From: Rossellomorea vietnamensis
Lineage (GTDB): Bacteria > Bacillota > Bacilli > Bacillales > Bacillaceae_B
DNA length: 35,708 nt
Direction of reading: 5' to 3'
Assembly: GCF_008180615.1 (NCBI RefSeq)
Contig: NZ_VTEH01000011.1
Span: forward strand, 1,114 to 36,821
Below, piece after piece: positions 1 through 7,990 of the stretch. A model generated the notes under the pieces. It did no database searches and was not told the origin of the DNA. It saw only the letters and a list, made by a program, of their open reading frames with translations. A program made the translations under genes and the position numbers. Each line of letters starts with the position of its first letter. Positions within the stretch are counted from its first letter, which is position 1.

Positions 1-318
1 GCCATCCCACTCGAGGATTTGAATAATGGAGGCAATACTCCTACTTGGCACTTCACGTCTCAGTAAAATAGCCTGTTCAAGCACTTGATCCTGTAATTCT
101 TCTGGAACTGAACGATAAGGTTTTTGTTTTAAACCCTCAAAGCCTTTTTCCTTAAACTGCGAGATATAGCGTCGAATGGTGCGTTCTGAAAGTCCGTGCC
201 TCAGACAGATTTGCTTGATGAGTCTTCCTCGCCCCTGCTTATCCAATTCTTCATCTAATAACGGCGCAATCATTTGAAAGCGATTCGTTGCCTTTTCATC
301 TGCTTTAGTTCTATCCAT
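1..318 (-). CDS. IS transposase, N-terminal part (runs off window)
   Basis: The reading frame starts at ATG 318 and stays open to the window edge (106 codons), so only the N-terminus is present. A strong AGGAG site lies just upstream of the ATG. The visible part is a helix-turn-helix domain (residues about 30-60, with the motif LIKQICLRHGLSERTIRRYI) followed by an arginine/lysine-rich linker (FKEKGFEGLKPK form) and a second helical segment with SRSIASIIQIL. This layout is that of the DNA-binding half of DDE-type transposases of the IS481/IS3/Mu-like kind. The DDE catalytic core should lie to the left of the window. It sits 38 bp downstream of a DUF6431-type ORF in the same direction, a known pairing in Bacillus insertion sequences. 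The exact IS family cannot be told from this part. Confidence 0.8.
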   Translation of the reverse strand, partial: MDRTKADEKATNRFQMIAPLLDEELDKQGRGRLIKQICLRHGLSERTIRRYISQFKEKGFEGLKQKPYRSVPEELQDQVLEQAILLRREVPSRSIASIIQILEWDG

Positions 319-356
319 TGTTAACACTCCTTTTTTCTTGATAATTGAAGTGTAAA

Positions 357-869
357 TCATGGATAAGCGGACAAAAACGCAGAACGGGTATGTATCCAAA
401 AATGATGATTTGCAACTGGATGGACAATTTTCCCCAGCCATCCACTTGCTGTGCCAAACCATTGTCCAATTCGTTTATGTACAGGCAACAGACGACTGGA
501 CAGGTCGACCGTTGGGGTCTCATTCTGCTCAAATTGAATCAGTAAGGATTGAAGAATAAACAACCAGTAATCAATCAAAGTAGAAAACCATTTCCTCCAC
601 CCGTAAATCGTAGATTCATCCGCTGCCACCGTCAGGTGGGCTGTTTGAAAAATGGTTTCCTCAATGACATCTGCAGCGTATCGTTTATATGGGATCATTA
701 AGTCAGGAAGCTCGTGGTGAATCTTGTTGCACTGCTGGCAACGCAGCCTCCTGATGATAAACGTTCTGGCCATGCCTCTCTCATCTTTTAACTTTCTCTC
801 CCTTGAACCAATGACCTTGAAGTCCTGATGATTACAACAGGGACAAGGAACCTTTTCTGCACATTTAAT
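357..869 (-). CDS. DUF6431-type zinc-knuckle protein of an insertion sequence, start uncertain
   Basis: The frame is open from the stop at 897-899 to 357. An ATG at 773 gives 138 residues, but the frame upstream of it encodes KVPCPCCNHQDFKVIGSRER, a CxxC-type zinc knuckle that belongs with the second knuckle just after the ATG (LRCQQCNKIHHELP). The intact protein therefore starts upstream of 773. No ATG exists there; ATT at 869 is the nearest non-standard candidate and has no good ribosome binding site, so the true start may have been lost. The paired zinc knuckles, HHELPDLMIPYKRY and the later STIYGWRKWF segment match my memory of DUF6431 proteins, which accompany Bacillus DDE transposases. 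The role is probably DNA binding or regulation of the element. The next gene, the transposase, follows after 38 bp. Confidence 0.65.
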   Translation of the reverse strand: MKCAEKVPCPCCNHQDFKVIGSRERKLKDERGMARTFIIRRLRCQQCNKIHHELPDLMIPYKRYAADVIEETIFQTAHLTVAADESTIYGWRKWFSTLIDYWLFILQSLLIQFEQNETPTVDLSSRLLPVHKRIGQWFGTASGWLGKIVHPVANHHFWIHTRSAFLSAYP

Positions 870-899
870 AAAAAACGCTTTTATCGGCGGATTCCACTA

Positions 900-1019
900 T
901 GATATAATCATTTACAACAATCATATTGTTTGAGGGACGTCTTCCGTCGCGCCACTGGTAATGGCCGGCATAATGGAAGGCGTCTTTTCCTTTCTTCAGG
1001 GTGATTAAGGACATTATAT
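900..1019 (-). pseudogene. Possible C-terminal remnant of the DUF3427 domain of the adjacent helicase
   Basis: A minus-strand frame entered at ATG 1019 reads DAFHYAGHYQWRDGRRPSNN and continues to a stop at 865-867 inside the insertion sequence. DUF3427 domains end with aromatic-Y-x-G strands followed by a G-(R/K)-P-(M/I)-(N/S) segment, and this short frame has a similar order. The helicase next to it ends early and lacks that domain. The likeness is only suggestive: the frame could also be a small independent ORF (69 codons if begun at ATG 1074, overlapping the helicase stop) or chance. The insertion sequence end lies within about 860-900, so the frame has probably been cut by the insertion. 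Confidence 0.3.
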
Positions 1020-1063
1020 CCGTCAATCCCCGGACAAACAATACCGTCAACATATGGACGTTT

Positions 1064-3631
1064 TTAGACAGCATTAACAGAAGAGAGTCCTTCTTTTTCA
1101 GGATGGGCTTGGTAGAAAGAGTAGTAGAACATGTTCAGCATCAGTTCTTCTTCTTTTCCGTTGGCTTCTCCTGTTTCCATATAGCTTCTTATAAACTCCA
1201 GCAGCTTTCTTGAATTGAGATGGAAGAGGCTTGGCAACCGTTTGGTCAGCCAGGTCTCGTCTTCATAGGTGAAATCTTCAGCAAGACCCGCCTCTACTAG
1301 TAGCCGTGAAAAGCTTCGGTCCCTGTTTCCTCCATAGCAATCATAGAGATCCAGGTGATAGTGCTCTAGGAAACTTTTCAAGGAGACAGGTTTCCCGGTA
1401 TCGTGTTCAAAGGTTTTTAATTTGGCTACCAGGTTTCCTTTGGTATTGGCGCCTGCCTTGATGTTTCGCAGGATGTAGTCCTTCGCTTGTTTTTCCAGCT
1501 GGACGAAGCAGCCTTTTGGCAGGTTGAAGAATCCGTTTTCGACATAGTACTGAACGGAGTGCTTTGATTTGCCGATCAGGGCTCGCAGTTTTTCTTCGTA
1601 TGAATAGTTGCGGTGAGCTTGTCCGACGAAATCCAGGACGGTCAGGCATTCTTTGTCTTCTGATAGGCGAAGGCCGCGTCCTAGCTGTTGCAGGAAGACG
1701 GTCATACTTTCGGTCGGGCGCAGGAACAAGACGGTATTGATTTCCGGGATGTCGATTCCTTCGTTGTATAGGTCGACGACAAAGATGAACTTGATTTCTC
1801 CTGAGACGAGCAGCTGTTGAGCTTCCTGACGGGTTTTTCGGTCCGTTCCTCCATGTAATGCGATAGAGGGGATGCCGGATTTGTTAAAAAAGTCGGCCAT
1901 GTACTGAGCGTGGGCAATCGATACGCAGAAGCCCAGTGCTTTTACATCGGTGATATCCGTGACATACTTCTGCACGCTTTGAACGATTTGCGTGCTTCGA
2001 AGGTCATTGGACGTATAGATATTTTCGAGTTGCTTGGTGTCATAGCCGCCCCTCGACCATTTCAGGTTGGAGAGATCGACGGTATCGGTGACGCAGAAAT
2101 ATTGAAAAGGACTTAAGAGCTTTTGGTTGATCGCTTGTGTTAACCGCATTTCGGCTGCGATGTGATCATCAAAGTAAGAGAGGATGCTTTTTCCGTCCAT
2201 CCTCTCCGGGGTAGCGGTCAGTCCCAGGAGAATCTTCGGGTGATAATGGTTCAACAGCTTTTGATAAGAGTCTGCGGCCGCATGGTGAAACTCATCAACG
2301 ATAATAAAATCGTAGTAGCCGCTCTCGGTATGTTGATGAAGCTCCTTGCTGTTAAAGCTTTGGATGCTGACAAATAAGTGATCGAGAGAGTAAGGCTGTT
2401 GCGTTCCAACAAGCATGTCCCCGAAGTTCGGTTCACGTAATATCGCGCGAAAGGTGTTCAGACTTTGTTTTAAAATTTCCTCCCGGTGAGCGACGAAAAG
2501 CAGCTTGGCCTTGCCGCCGTTTGCTTTCCTGAAACGTTTGTAGTCAAAAGCAGAGATGACGGTTTTTCCGACCCCGGTTGCGGCAACCAACAAATTTTTA
2601 TAACGATGATGAACTTCCCGTTCTGCCTGCAGCTTTTCAAGGATCTCTTTTTGGTAAAAGTAAGGCTGGATGTCAAAGAGATAGTGAACCGATTCCTCCG
2701 CGACTTTACTTTTTTCCAGGGCGAGCTTGAGTGTCTGGTTGTCTTCCGCATTCTCTCCGTTGAACAGTTTGAACTCCCTGTCATTCCAATAGCTTTCAAA
2801 GGTGGCTTCACATTTTTTGAGAACATCAAAGGAATCCTTCTCGGTTACTTTCACATTCCACTCGAGACCGGAAGTCAGCGCGGGATTGGATAGGTTGGAG
2901 GAGCCGATGTACGCCGTGCTGAAGCCTGTGTCTCTTTTAAAAAGATAGGCCTTGGCGTGAAGTCTTGTCCGCTGCACGTCATATGAAATACGGATTTCGG
3001 TGTTGGGAAGCTTGCTCAGCTCCTGAATCGCCTTGAAGTCCGTCGCTTCCATATAAGAAGTCGTGATGACACGAAGCCTGCCGCCACCCTCCGTGAATGT
3101 CTTCAGTTCTTCCAAAATGATCCGCAGGCCGCTCCACTTAATGAAGGAGACGAGCATATCGATAGAGTCAGAGGAGACGATCTCCTTCTTCAGCTCACCC
3201 AGCATGTTCGGCTCGTAGCTGGAACCGGTGAATAACGAACTCTCGGAGATAGGGGTCACAGGACGGATGACTTCCTGTTTCCCGATGCTGCGGACGGAAT
3301 TCATCTTAGAGTAGATATGGGTAAGGACTTGGCCTTCTTCAGAGATTCGCAGTCTCTCAAATTCCTGCCGATCCAATCGCTGGCTGAGAATGTCGATGAT
3401 TTCATTGCAGGTCTCAATTTGTCTGAGGAGAGCCTGCTGATCATTCCGCTCCTCATCGCGGACAGCTTTCAGAGCATTCCTGGTAACCGAGCTGATGTAG
3501 GAAGACAGGACCTTTCGAGCTTCCTCCACATCCAAAGGGGTCTTGCCGATATCAAAATCCAGGTCGGAGCCTGCAAGCTCTTCCTGAAGTTTTTCCGTAA
3601 TGATTTCTTCGTAGATTCCTTGTTTAAGCAT
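1064..3631 (-). CDS. PLD-domain DEAD/DEAH-box (SF2) helicase, C-terminally shortened
   Basis: The product has 855 residues, with start ATG 3631 behind AGGAAAGGAT. An N-terminal coiled region is followed by a phospholipase-D-like domain (HAKAYLF with His225, then GSSNLSNPAL). The SF2 helicase core follows: Walker A AATGVGKT (Lys356), DEFHH motif II (Asp446), LTATPER motif III, and motifs V and VI (YNEGIDIPEINT, QQLGRGLRLS). Proteins with this PLD-helicase order normally carry about 200 further residues, the DUF3427 domain. Here the chain stops soon after MLNMFYYSFYQ, so that domain is missing. It is transcribed divergently from the 3727 gene over about 95 bp. The biochemical role of the family is not firmly known; DNA translocation or repair, or defence, is likely. 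The PLD domain has one HxK motif and would need to dimerise to act as a nuclease. Confidence 0.85.
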   Translation of the reverse strand: MLKQGIYEEIITEKLQEELAGSDLDFDIGKTPLDVEEARKVLSSYISSVTRNALKAVRDEERNDQQALLRQIETCNEIIDILSQRLDRQEFERLRISEEGQVLTHIYSKMNSVRSIGKQEVIRPVTPISESSLFTGSSYEPNMLGELKKEIVSSDSIDMLVSFIKWSGLRIILEELKTFTEGGGRLRVITTSYMEATDFKAIQELSKLPNTEIRISYDVQRTRLHAKAYLFKRDTGFSTAYIGSSNLSNPALTSGLEWNVKVTEKDSFDVLKKCEATFESYWNDREFKLFNGENAEDNQTLKLALEKSKVAEESVHYLFDIQPYFYQKEILEKLQAEREVHHRYKNLLVAATGVGKTVISAFDYKRFRKANGGKAKLLFVAHREEILKQSLNTFRAILREPNFGDMLVGTQQPYSLDHLFVSIQSFNSKELHQHTESGYYDFIIVDEFHHAAADSYQKLLNHYHPKILLGLTATPERMDGKSILSYFDDHIAAEMRLTQAINQKLLSPFQYFCVTDTVDLSNLKWSRGGYDTKQLENIYTSNDLRSTQIVQSVQKYVTDITDVKALGFCVSIAHAQYMADFFNKSGIPSIALHGGTDRKTRQEAQQLLVSGEIKFIFVVDLYNEGIDIPEINTVLFLRPTESMTVFLQQLGRGLRLSEDKECLTVLDFVGQAHRNYSYEEKLRALIGKSKHSVQYYVENGFFNLPKGCFVQLEKQAKDYILRNIKAGANTKGNLVAKLKTFEHDTGKPVSLKSFLEHYHLDLYDCYGGNRDRSFSRLLVEAGLAEDFTYEDETWLTKRLPSLFHLNSRKLLEFIRSYMETGEANGKEEELMLNMFYYSFYQAHPEKEGLSSVNAV

Positions 3632-3667
3632 GATGGGGATCCTTTCCTAATATATGGTTTTATTTGG

Positions 3668-3673
3668 TATAAT
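3668..3673 (+). promoter_or_regulatory. -10 box (TATAAT) between divergent helicase and 3727 gene
   Basis: A consensus TATAAT lies in the 95-bp divergent intergenic region, 53 bp upstream of the 3727 start. The matching -35 region is weak. It probably drives the rightward operon. Confidence 0.45.
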
Positions 3674-3726
3674 CATAATAACATAGATAGGGTTAAAATC
3701 GTGCAGACGAACAGAGGAGGGGCCCC

Positions 3727-4242
3727 ATGCTAAAGAAAATCTTAGAACTCTCAAACCTTGAGACAACGATCAGCTTAAGACAAAAAGAACTATTGGAGTT
3801 AGAAGAAAAGATAGAGGAAAAGAAGAGGGTGTTGAAACAGTTAAGCCGGAAAGCTCGCAAGTATGAAGAATACAACGCTGCTGAAAAAGAGGTTGCTGTA
3901 TCTGTAGCGCTTGAAGCGGAGCCTGTTAGTGTTAGTGAGAAGAAGATAGGAGTAATTGCCAGAACGGATTTAGTAAGGCTGCTGGAGAGTGGGCGTGTTC
4001 CACAATCCGTGATAGAGAGTTTGAAGGATCAAAGATATTCAAAAGATACCTTTGATCTGAATTTCCCTTTGCTCAAGGAGATAACAGACATGGGGAAGAT
4101 GGATGAGCTAGGGAAGGATCATACTGGGCGGAATCGGTATTATGCTAAGCCTATAACAATACAGGGGAAGAAGTATTTGGTATGTGCTCAGTGGTATGAC
4201 AGGAGTAAGGCTAAGTTGGTTCGGTGGATTGGGAAGTATTAA
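3727..4242 (+). CDS. Hypothetical protein, coiled coil plus conserved-looking C-terminal domain
   Basis: The product has 171 residues and starts at ATG 3727 behind a strong AGGAGGGG. Residues about 15-45 are a charged heptad-like coiled coil (LLELEEKIEEKKRVLKQL). A linker rich in V, A and E follows. The C-terminal 90 residues form a compact basic and aromatic domain with GRNRYYAKPITIQGKKYLVC and a final AQWYDRSKAKLVRWIG, which looks like a small beta-rich ligand or nucleic-acid binding fold. I do not recognise the family. The stop is 20 bp before the next start, so it is probably the first gene of an operon that continues to the MazG-like gene. No catalytic motif is visible. Confidence 0.75.
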   Translation: MLKKILELSNLETTISLRQKELLELEEKIEEKKRVLKQLSRKARKYEEYNAAEKEVAVSVALEAEPVSVSEKKIGVIARTDLVRLLESGRVPQSVIESLKDQRYSKDTFDLNFPLLKEITDMGKMDELGKDHTGRNRYYAKPITIQGKKYLVCAQWYDRSKAKLVRWIGKY

Positions 4243-4262
4243 AAAAATTTAGGGGGATAAAA

Positions 4263-4658
4263 ATGGAAGCACTAGATTGGGATTCAGATCAATATAAATT
4301 ATTTTCTACTACAAATATTGAAAACAGGGTTAATGCCGATAAGTTGTTTTTAAGCTTTCTTATAGAAGTTGAAAAGAGCCAGTTAGACCTACGAAAGGTG
4401 TTCACTATTAAAGAAATTATGATGTTTATCCCAAGAGGAACTGCAGGGATAAACAAGTATGCTACATACGGTTTTTCTTTTATGAGTATGTTAAGCACTC
4501 AAAAGAATAGGGACTACTTCATATTTGATAATCCAGGAGTCAGAGACGAATTTACTGCTAGTTGTCAAAGTAGATTAAGAGATAATTATTATTGGAAGAA
4601 GCATTACTTAGGTCAAAGAGTAAGGATCAACTCCAAATACTTAACCAATTTAGAGTAG
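4263..4658 (+). CDS. Hypothetical protein
   Basis: The start is ATG 4263 because AGGGGG lies about 7 bases upstream. An in-frame GTG at 4224 would overlap the previous gene and has no such site. The 131-residue product is soluble, rich in lysine and aromatic residues, and has no signal peptide or membrane segment. It contains FTIKEIMMFIPRGTAGINKY, then FSFMSMLS, and ends in a basic stretch (WKKHYLGQRVRINSKY). I do not recognise a family. Spacing to its neighbours (20 bp upstream, 35 bp downstream) suggests co-transcription. Confidence 0.7.
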   Translation: MEALDWDSDQYKLFSTTNIENRVNADKLFLSFLIEVEKSQLDLRKVFTIKEIMMFIPRGTAGINKYATYGFSFMSMLSTQKNRDYFIFDNPGVRDEFTASCQSRLRDNYYWKKHYLGQRVRINSKYLTNLE

Positions 4659-4693
4659 AATGAAGAAATAACCCATACCAAGGAGATGATGAT

Positions 4694-5029
4694 GTGGAAG
4701 AGCTAGTGAAAATCCTTAAATTACATAATTTCGACGTGATACACGAAACAACTAAAGCAATAGAGTTTGAGAACATAGACACAAAGGAATTGGTGTACTT
4801 GATGCCTAACAAGGAAATATCCCTGGCATTAAACCCTGAGACTGTAGAAAGTTCAATATTGCTAAAACATATGACGAAAGGTTTCACTCATAGTACAGCA
4901 TTAAAGAACTTCCCTAAAAGAAAAAATACCGGGGAAACGCCAATTCCGTATGGATATGCTTTTAAATTCCAATCAGTTGATGAACTATCCTTGTTTTTGA
5001 GAGAGTTTAACTTACTTATTGCTGAATAA
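4694..5029 (+). CDS. Hypothetical protein, GTG start
   Basis: The product has 111 residues. It starts at GTG 4694 behind AAGGAG. The ATGs overlapping the site at 4686-4694 are in another frame that stops at once, so GTG is the only sensible choice. The sequence alternates predicted strands and helices (LVYLMPNKEISLALNP, then HSTALKNFPKR, then YGYAFKFQSVDELSLFLREF), consistent with a small alpha/beta domain. No family was recognised. It lies between another unknown gene and the MazG-like gene on the same strand, 41 bp from the latter. Confidence 0.7.
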   Translation: MEELVKILKLHNFDVIHETTKAIEFENIDTKELVYLMPNKEISLALNPETVESSILLKHMTKGFTHSTALKNFPKRKNTGETPIPYGYAFKFQSVDELSLFLREFNLLIAE

Positions 5030-5070
5030 TCCATAAAGATAAACCTAATTAGGAAGTAGAGGAGAACCCC

Positions 5071-5376
5071 ATGCAAAACCTAACAAAAGAAATCCTAAAA
5101 TTCCGAGACGACCGAGGCTGGAATCACGACCACCGGGAAAAAGACCTGGCAATATCAATCGTCCTTGAAGCGAGTGAGCTACTGGAGAACTTTCAATGGA
5201 AAACAAGTGAAGAGGCTGCTGCGGATTCCAGACAGAATATCAAAGAAGAAATGGCGGATGTGCTGATCTATTTAGTCCAGCTGGCTGATTCACTGGATGT
5301 GGATCTAGAGGAAGAGGTTTATAAGAAGCTTGAGAAGAACAATATTAAGTACCCCGTAAAGGCAGAAAAACGATAG
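5071..5376 (+). CDS. MazG-like nucleotide pyrophosphohydrolase
   Basis: The product has 101 residues and starts at ATG 5071 behind AGAGGAG. It carries the all-alpha NTP-pyrophosphatase signature: WNHDHREKDLAISIVLEASE with Glu33 and Glu36, FQWK, then EEMADVLIYLVQLAD with Glu60 and Asp63. These acidic residues bind Mg2+ for hydrolysis of (d)NTPs to NMP and pyrophosphate. Family members usually end in a KYPVEKAKG-like segment with a short tail. Here the protein stops just after KYPVKAEKR, so it is slightly short at the C-terminus but complete in its core. It is the last gene before a strong terminator. Genes of this type serve as nucleotide-pool cleaners and also occur beside helicases and defence genes. 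Confidence 0.9.
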   Translation: MQNLTKEILKFRDDRGWNHDHREKDLAISIVLEASELLENFQWKTSEEAAADSRQNIKEEMADVLIYLVQLADSLDVDLEEEVYKKLEKNNIKYPVKAEKR

Positions 5377-5464
5377 AAACGAAGCCTGTCCAGCGAGCCC
5401 TACAGGATGAAGATGTGGATAGTTTAAGATTCCATTTTAAACATATGAATATTTTAACTATAAT

Positions 5465-5494
5465 AAAAAGCTTGGTATGTTTTCCAAGCTTTTT
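5465..5494. terminator. Bidirectional rho-independent terminator
   Basis: AAAAAGCTTGG and CCAAGCTTTTT form an 11-bp stem around an 8-base loop, with U-runs in both directions. It separates the convergent MazG-like gene and the minus-strand gene that ends at 5504. Confidence 0.85.
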
Positions 5495-5503
5495 ACCTTT
5501 CAT

Positions 5504-5701
5504 CTAGTTATCTTTACCTTTTTTAAATTCCTCATACTCTCCCCAAACTAAATAAACTATCCCTGCAAATAGCGAGAGTAAGCTGGCGTTACTAAGGGTG
5601 TCCCCAACATCAGCTTGCCACATGGCTTCAGTTATGTATTTAATTGATATTAAAACTGTTGATAAGGCGAAAAATGATATCCCCGCACTTCGTCTTCCCA
5701 T
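5504..5701 (-). CDS. Small membrane protein
   Basis: The product has 65 residues, with ATG 5701 behind TTAGGAGAG. Two hydrophobic segments are visible: residues about 7-22 (ISFFALSTVLISI) and 38-53 (NASLLSLFAGIVYLVWG). A charged C-terminal tail follows (EYEEFKKGKDN). No family or function was recognised. It lies 32 bp downstream of the 5734 gene on the same strand and ends at the bidirectional terminator, so the two probably form a short operon. Confidence 0.75.
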   Translation of the reverse strand: MGRRSAGISFFALSTVLISIKYITEAMWQADVGDTLSNASLLSLFAGIVYLVWGEYEEFKKGKDN

Positions 5702-5733
5702 ATGTAATCACTCTCCTAAGATCTTTTTAAAAT

Positions 5734-6114
5734 TCACGGTTGATCTTCTGTATCCATTAAAGCTTTCATTTCTTCGTCAGGTATTTCTTTCACATTCAGG
5801 ACATGCAGTTTTTTTGTGCCTGGTGAAGTTTCGACTAATATATTTTTATCTTCGTATTTTAATAGAGTAAACTGTTTAATTTCAGACGGGGAATCCACAC
5901 TATCTTTTATTAGGTGGAATTCTTCCTCTGTAAAGTTCCCTTGGTACTCTTCATAAACAATCTCTTGAGCTTCATTAAAGTCATCAGCAAACGCAAAATG
6001 CTGGTACAGCTCAAGCGAGTCCTTGGGAGTATAAAATACTTCATAATACGTTATGGCAAGGGGTATTAACATAACCAGGAAAATTAATAATGTTCTTTCT
6101 TTCGTTAAATTCAT
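5734..6114 (-). CDS. Hypothetical membrane-anchored extracytoplasmic protein
   Basis: The product has 126 residues and starts at ATG 6114 behind TGGGAGGG. Residues 8-27 (TLLIFLVMLIPLAITYYEVF) form a single N-terminal membrane segment or uncleaved signal without a lipobox. The rest is an acidic soluble domain that should lie outside the membrane. No family was recognised. It is probably co-transcribed with the small membrane protein that ends at 5504. Confidence 0.75.
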   Translation of the reverse strand: MNLTKERTLLIFLVMLIPLAITYYEVFYTPKDSLELYQHFAFADDFNEAQEIVYEEYQGNFTEEEFHLIKDSVDSPSEIKQFTLLKYEDKNILVETSPGTKKLHVLNVKEIPDEEMKALMDTEDQP

Positions 6115-6310
6115 ATAATCCCTCCCAATGTCTCCTATTATCTTAGGCTTAATAAGATGACTATGTAAAGGGGATAAGGATAGGAAAGTTCCTCTTTTTT
6201 AAAAGCCAGAAGCTGAATTTGGTGAATAAATCCTTTGAAAATTATGTTAATGTGGTTAGATGAAGAAATCACCATTTTTATTGAATTAGTAAGTGTTATA
6301 GGAGGATTGG

Positions 6311-7540
6311 ATGGAAAAACAAATCAGAAAGATAGCCGGGAAGGATTATGAGAAGTTTTGCAAGCTCGCCAATTCAGCATTTCCAGGGTTGAATGCTGAT
6401 AAATGGCTGGAAAACCACATTGAAGAAACAACTAAAGAGCGTTTATTTGGTTTGTTCAAAGGCGATGATGTGGTAGCGGGAATGAGAACGTTTGATTTTG
6501 AAGTGAACTATTCGTCTACACCGATCCGTGCAGGAGGAGTCGGTATGCTTGCGGTTGATATGCTTCATAAAAAAGAAGGAAATGCCTATCAGCTGCTGCA
6601 GTATTTTCTTCAGATGAATGAAGAGGCAAATGCCAATCTTGTCATGTTACACCCGTTTAAAGTAAGTTTTTATAAAAAAATGGGGTTTGGAATCGGCACA
6701 AAGAATTATCAGTTTTACATAAGTCCAGGAGAATTTCCTGACTATAAAGAAAAGGGGCACTTAGTAGAATTAGGTGTGGAAGATAGGGAACAGGTCCTTG
6801 ATTGCTACAACAGGGTCTATTCGCGAACACACGGGATGACAAGAAGGTTTCCTTTTGAAAGAGAATTGAACCGGCCTTTTTGGTTTGGAAGGGTAATCGG
6901 TTATGTCGACGAGGGAAAAGTGAAAGGCTATTTTGTGTACAGCATTGAAGAGAAAGATTTAATTATTCACGAACTTTTCTTTGAGTCGCCACAAGTCCTG
7001 AGGGAAATTTCAACGTTTCTGCACAGCCAGTCCGATCAAATCAAACGTGTGATACTGAACTCTAATTCTGATGAACTTTTACATTTTGTAAACTCTCCAG
7101 AAAGCGGGGAAACGACCATGGCTGACTTTCCTTCCGCCACTGACAATAAACACGCAGCAAATGCAGGAATCGGGGTCATGTACAGGATCATCAATAGTGT
7201 TAATTTCTTTAAGGACCTCCAAGAGAAGAATCATCAGTTCAATCCTGGCGTTACACTGGCCGTTAAATTTTCTATTCACGATGAGTTCTATCACTCGAAT
7301 TCTTTGCCATTTATAGTAACCTTTGAAAATGGAAAAATCGCCGAGGTAAAAGAGAAAGGTTCTTATGATGTGGAAATTAAAATGGATATTGCTGAGTTTT
7401 CTTCTATGGTAATGGGCGTGGAAAATGCTTATTTCTTTTTAAGATGGGGACTGATGGATATCTCAAATGAAAGTTATAGCAGAGTGATCAATTCACTTTT
7501 TCAAACAGATCAAAAGCCTGTTATGGTTAAAGCTTTTTGA
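6311..7540 (+). CDS. Eis-like GNAT N-acetyltransferase with SCP2-type C-terminal domain
   Basis: The product has 409 residues, ATG 6311 behind ATAGGAGG. The order matches Eis-family enzymes: an N-terminal GNAT domain (FGLFKGDDVVAGMRTFDFEV, GGVGMLAVDMLHKKEGNA as the acetyl-CoA region), a second GNAT-like domain in the middle, and a C-terminal sterol-carrier-protein-2-like domain (about 310-409). Such proteins transfer acetyl groups from acetyl-CoA to amines, including aminoglycosides in some members. In the mycobacterial Eis enzyme the C-terminal carboxylate, on a Phe, acts as the catalytic base; this protein also ends in Phe. The acetyl-CoA loop is less glycine-rich than in classical GNAT enzymes, as in other Bacillus Eis-like proteins. 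The real substrate is unknown. The gene appears monocistronic. Confidence 0.9.
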   Translation: MEKQIRKIAGKDYEKFCKLANSAFPGLNADKWLENHIEETTKERLFGLFKGDDVVAGMRTFDFEVNYSSTPIRAGGVGMLAVDMLHKKEGNAYQLLQYFLQMNEEANANLVMLHPFKVSFYKKMGFGIGTKNYQFYISPGEFPDYKEKGHLVELGVEDREQVLDCYNRVYSRTHGMTRRFPFERELNRPFWFGRVIGYVDEGKVKGYFVYSIEEKDLIIHELFFESPQVLREISTFLHSQSDQIKRVILNSNSDELLHFVNSPESGETTMADFPSATDNKHAANAGIGVMYRIINSVNFFKDLQEKNHQFNPGVTLAVKFSIHDEFYHSNSLPFIVTFENGKIAEVKEKGSYDVEIKMDIAEFSSMVMGVENAYFFLRWGLMDISNESYSRVINSLFQTDQKPVMVKAF

Positions 7541-7615
7541 TGATCTTGTCATTTTAAACATTGCCTGAGAAGGAGGGACAAGGAACCTCCTTCCCCCGGT
7601 ATTCACTCCCGCTGA

Positions 7616-7653
7616 TTGACATATCGAAAAAACTCGATATATAATATGAACTA
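7616..7653 (+). promoter_or_regulatory. ArsR-type gene promoter with embedded operator; leaderless start
   Basis: TTGACA (7616-7621), an 18-bp spacer and TATAAT (7640-7645) form a near-consensus sigma-A promoter. A perfect inverted repeat, ATATCGA-N6-TCGATAT (7621-7640), fills the spacer and should be the operator. The expected transcription start, about 7 bases after the -10 box, falls on the ATG at 7653. Confidence 0.85.
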
Positions 7654-7967
7654 TGGAACCAATCGATGTATTCAAAGCGTTATCCAATCAAACCAGACTA
7701 AATATATTAAAGTGGCTGAAGGAACCGGAGAAGCACTTTCCTAAGCAAGGCGCTCACCTGCCCAAGGAGGTAAGTTATAAAGGGGGAGTGTGTGTAGGTG
7801 ATATTCAGGAAAAAGCGGCAGCTTCTCAATCTACGGTCTCTCACTACTTAACCATGATGCAGAAAGCAGGGCTTCTTGAATCTGTCCGTTACGGCCAGTG
7901 GACGTATTATCGAAGAAACGAAGAAGCCATTCGCCAGTTTGCTGAATATCTTGGCACAGAAATCTGA
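7653..7967 (+). CDS. ArsR/SmtB-family winged-helix repressor
   Basis: The product has 104 residues with the ArsR fold: VFKALSNQTRLNILKWL near the N-terminus, the recognition helix region QSTVSHYLTMMQKAGLL at about 68-84, and the wing VRYGQWTYYR. Only one Cys is present (GGVCVGDI at about 47-54), where metal sensors have a CxC pair, so it is probably not a classical metal sensor. The ATG at 7653 has no ribosome binding site and coincides with the predicted transcription start, suggesting a leaderless mRNA. The same operator occurs before its own gene and before the following DUF606 transporter pair, so it probably represses both. A terminator whose stem spans its stop codon separates it from the transporters. 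Confidence 0.88.
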   Translation: MEPIDVFKALSNQTRLNILKWLKEPEKHFPKQGAHLPKEVSYKGGVCVGDIQEKAAASQSTVSHYLTMMQKAGLLESVRYGQWTYYRRNEEAIRQFAEYLGTEI

Positions 7968-7990
7968 GATGGTGGATTTCTGTTTTTTTT
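7957..7990 (+). terminator. Rho-independent terminator after the ArsR-type gene
   Basis: CAGAAATC and GATTTCTG pair in an 8-bp stem with the TGA stop codon of the regulator in the loop, followed by eight T residues. The T-run overlaps the -35 region of the next promoter. Confidence 0.85.

Noticed and set aside
345..559. Plus-strand frames over the insertion sequence
   Set aside because: Reverse-strand shadows of the DUF6431-type ORF.
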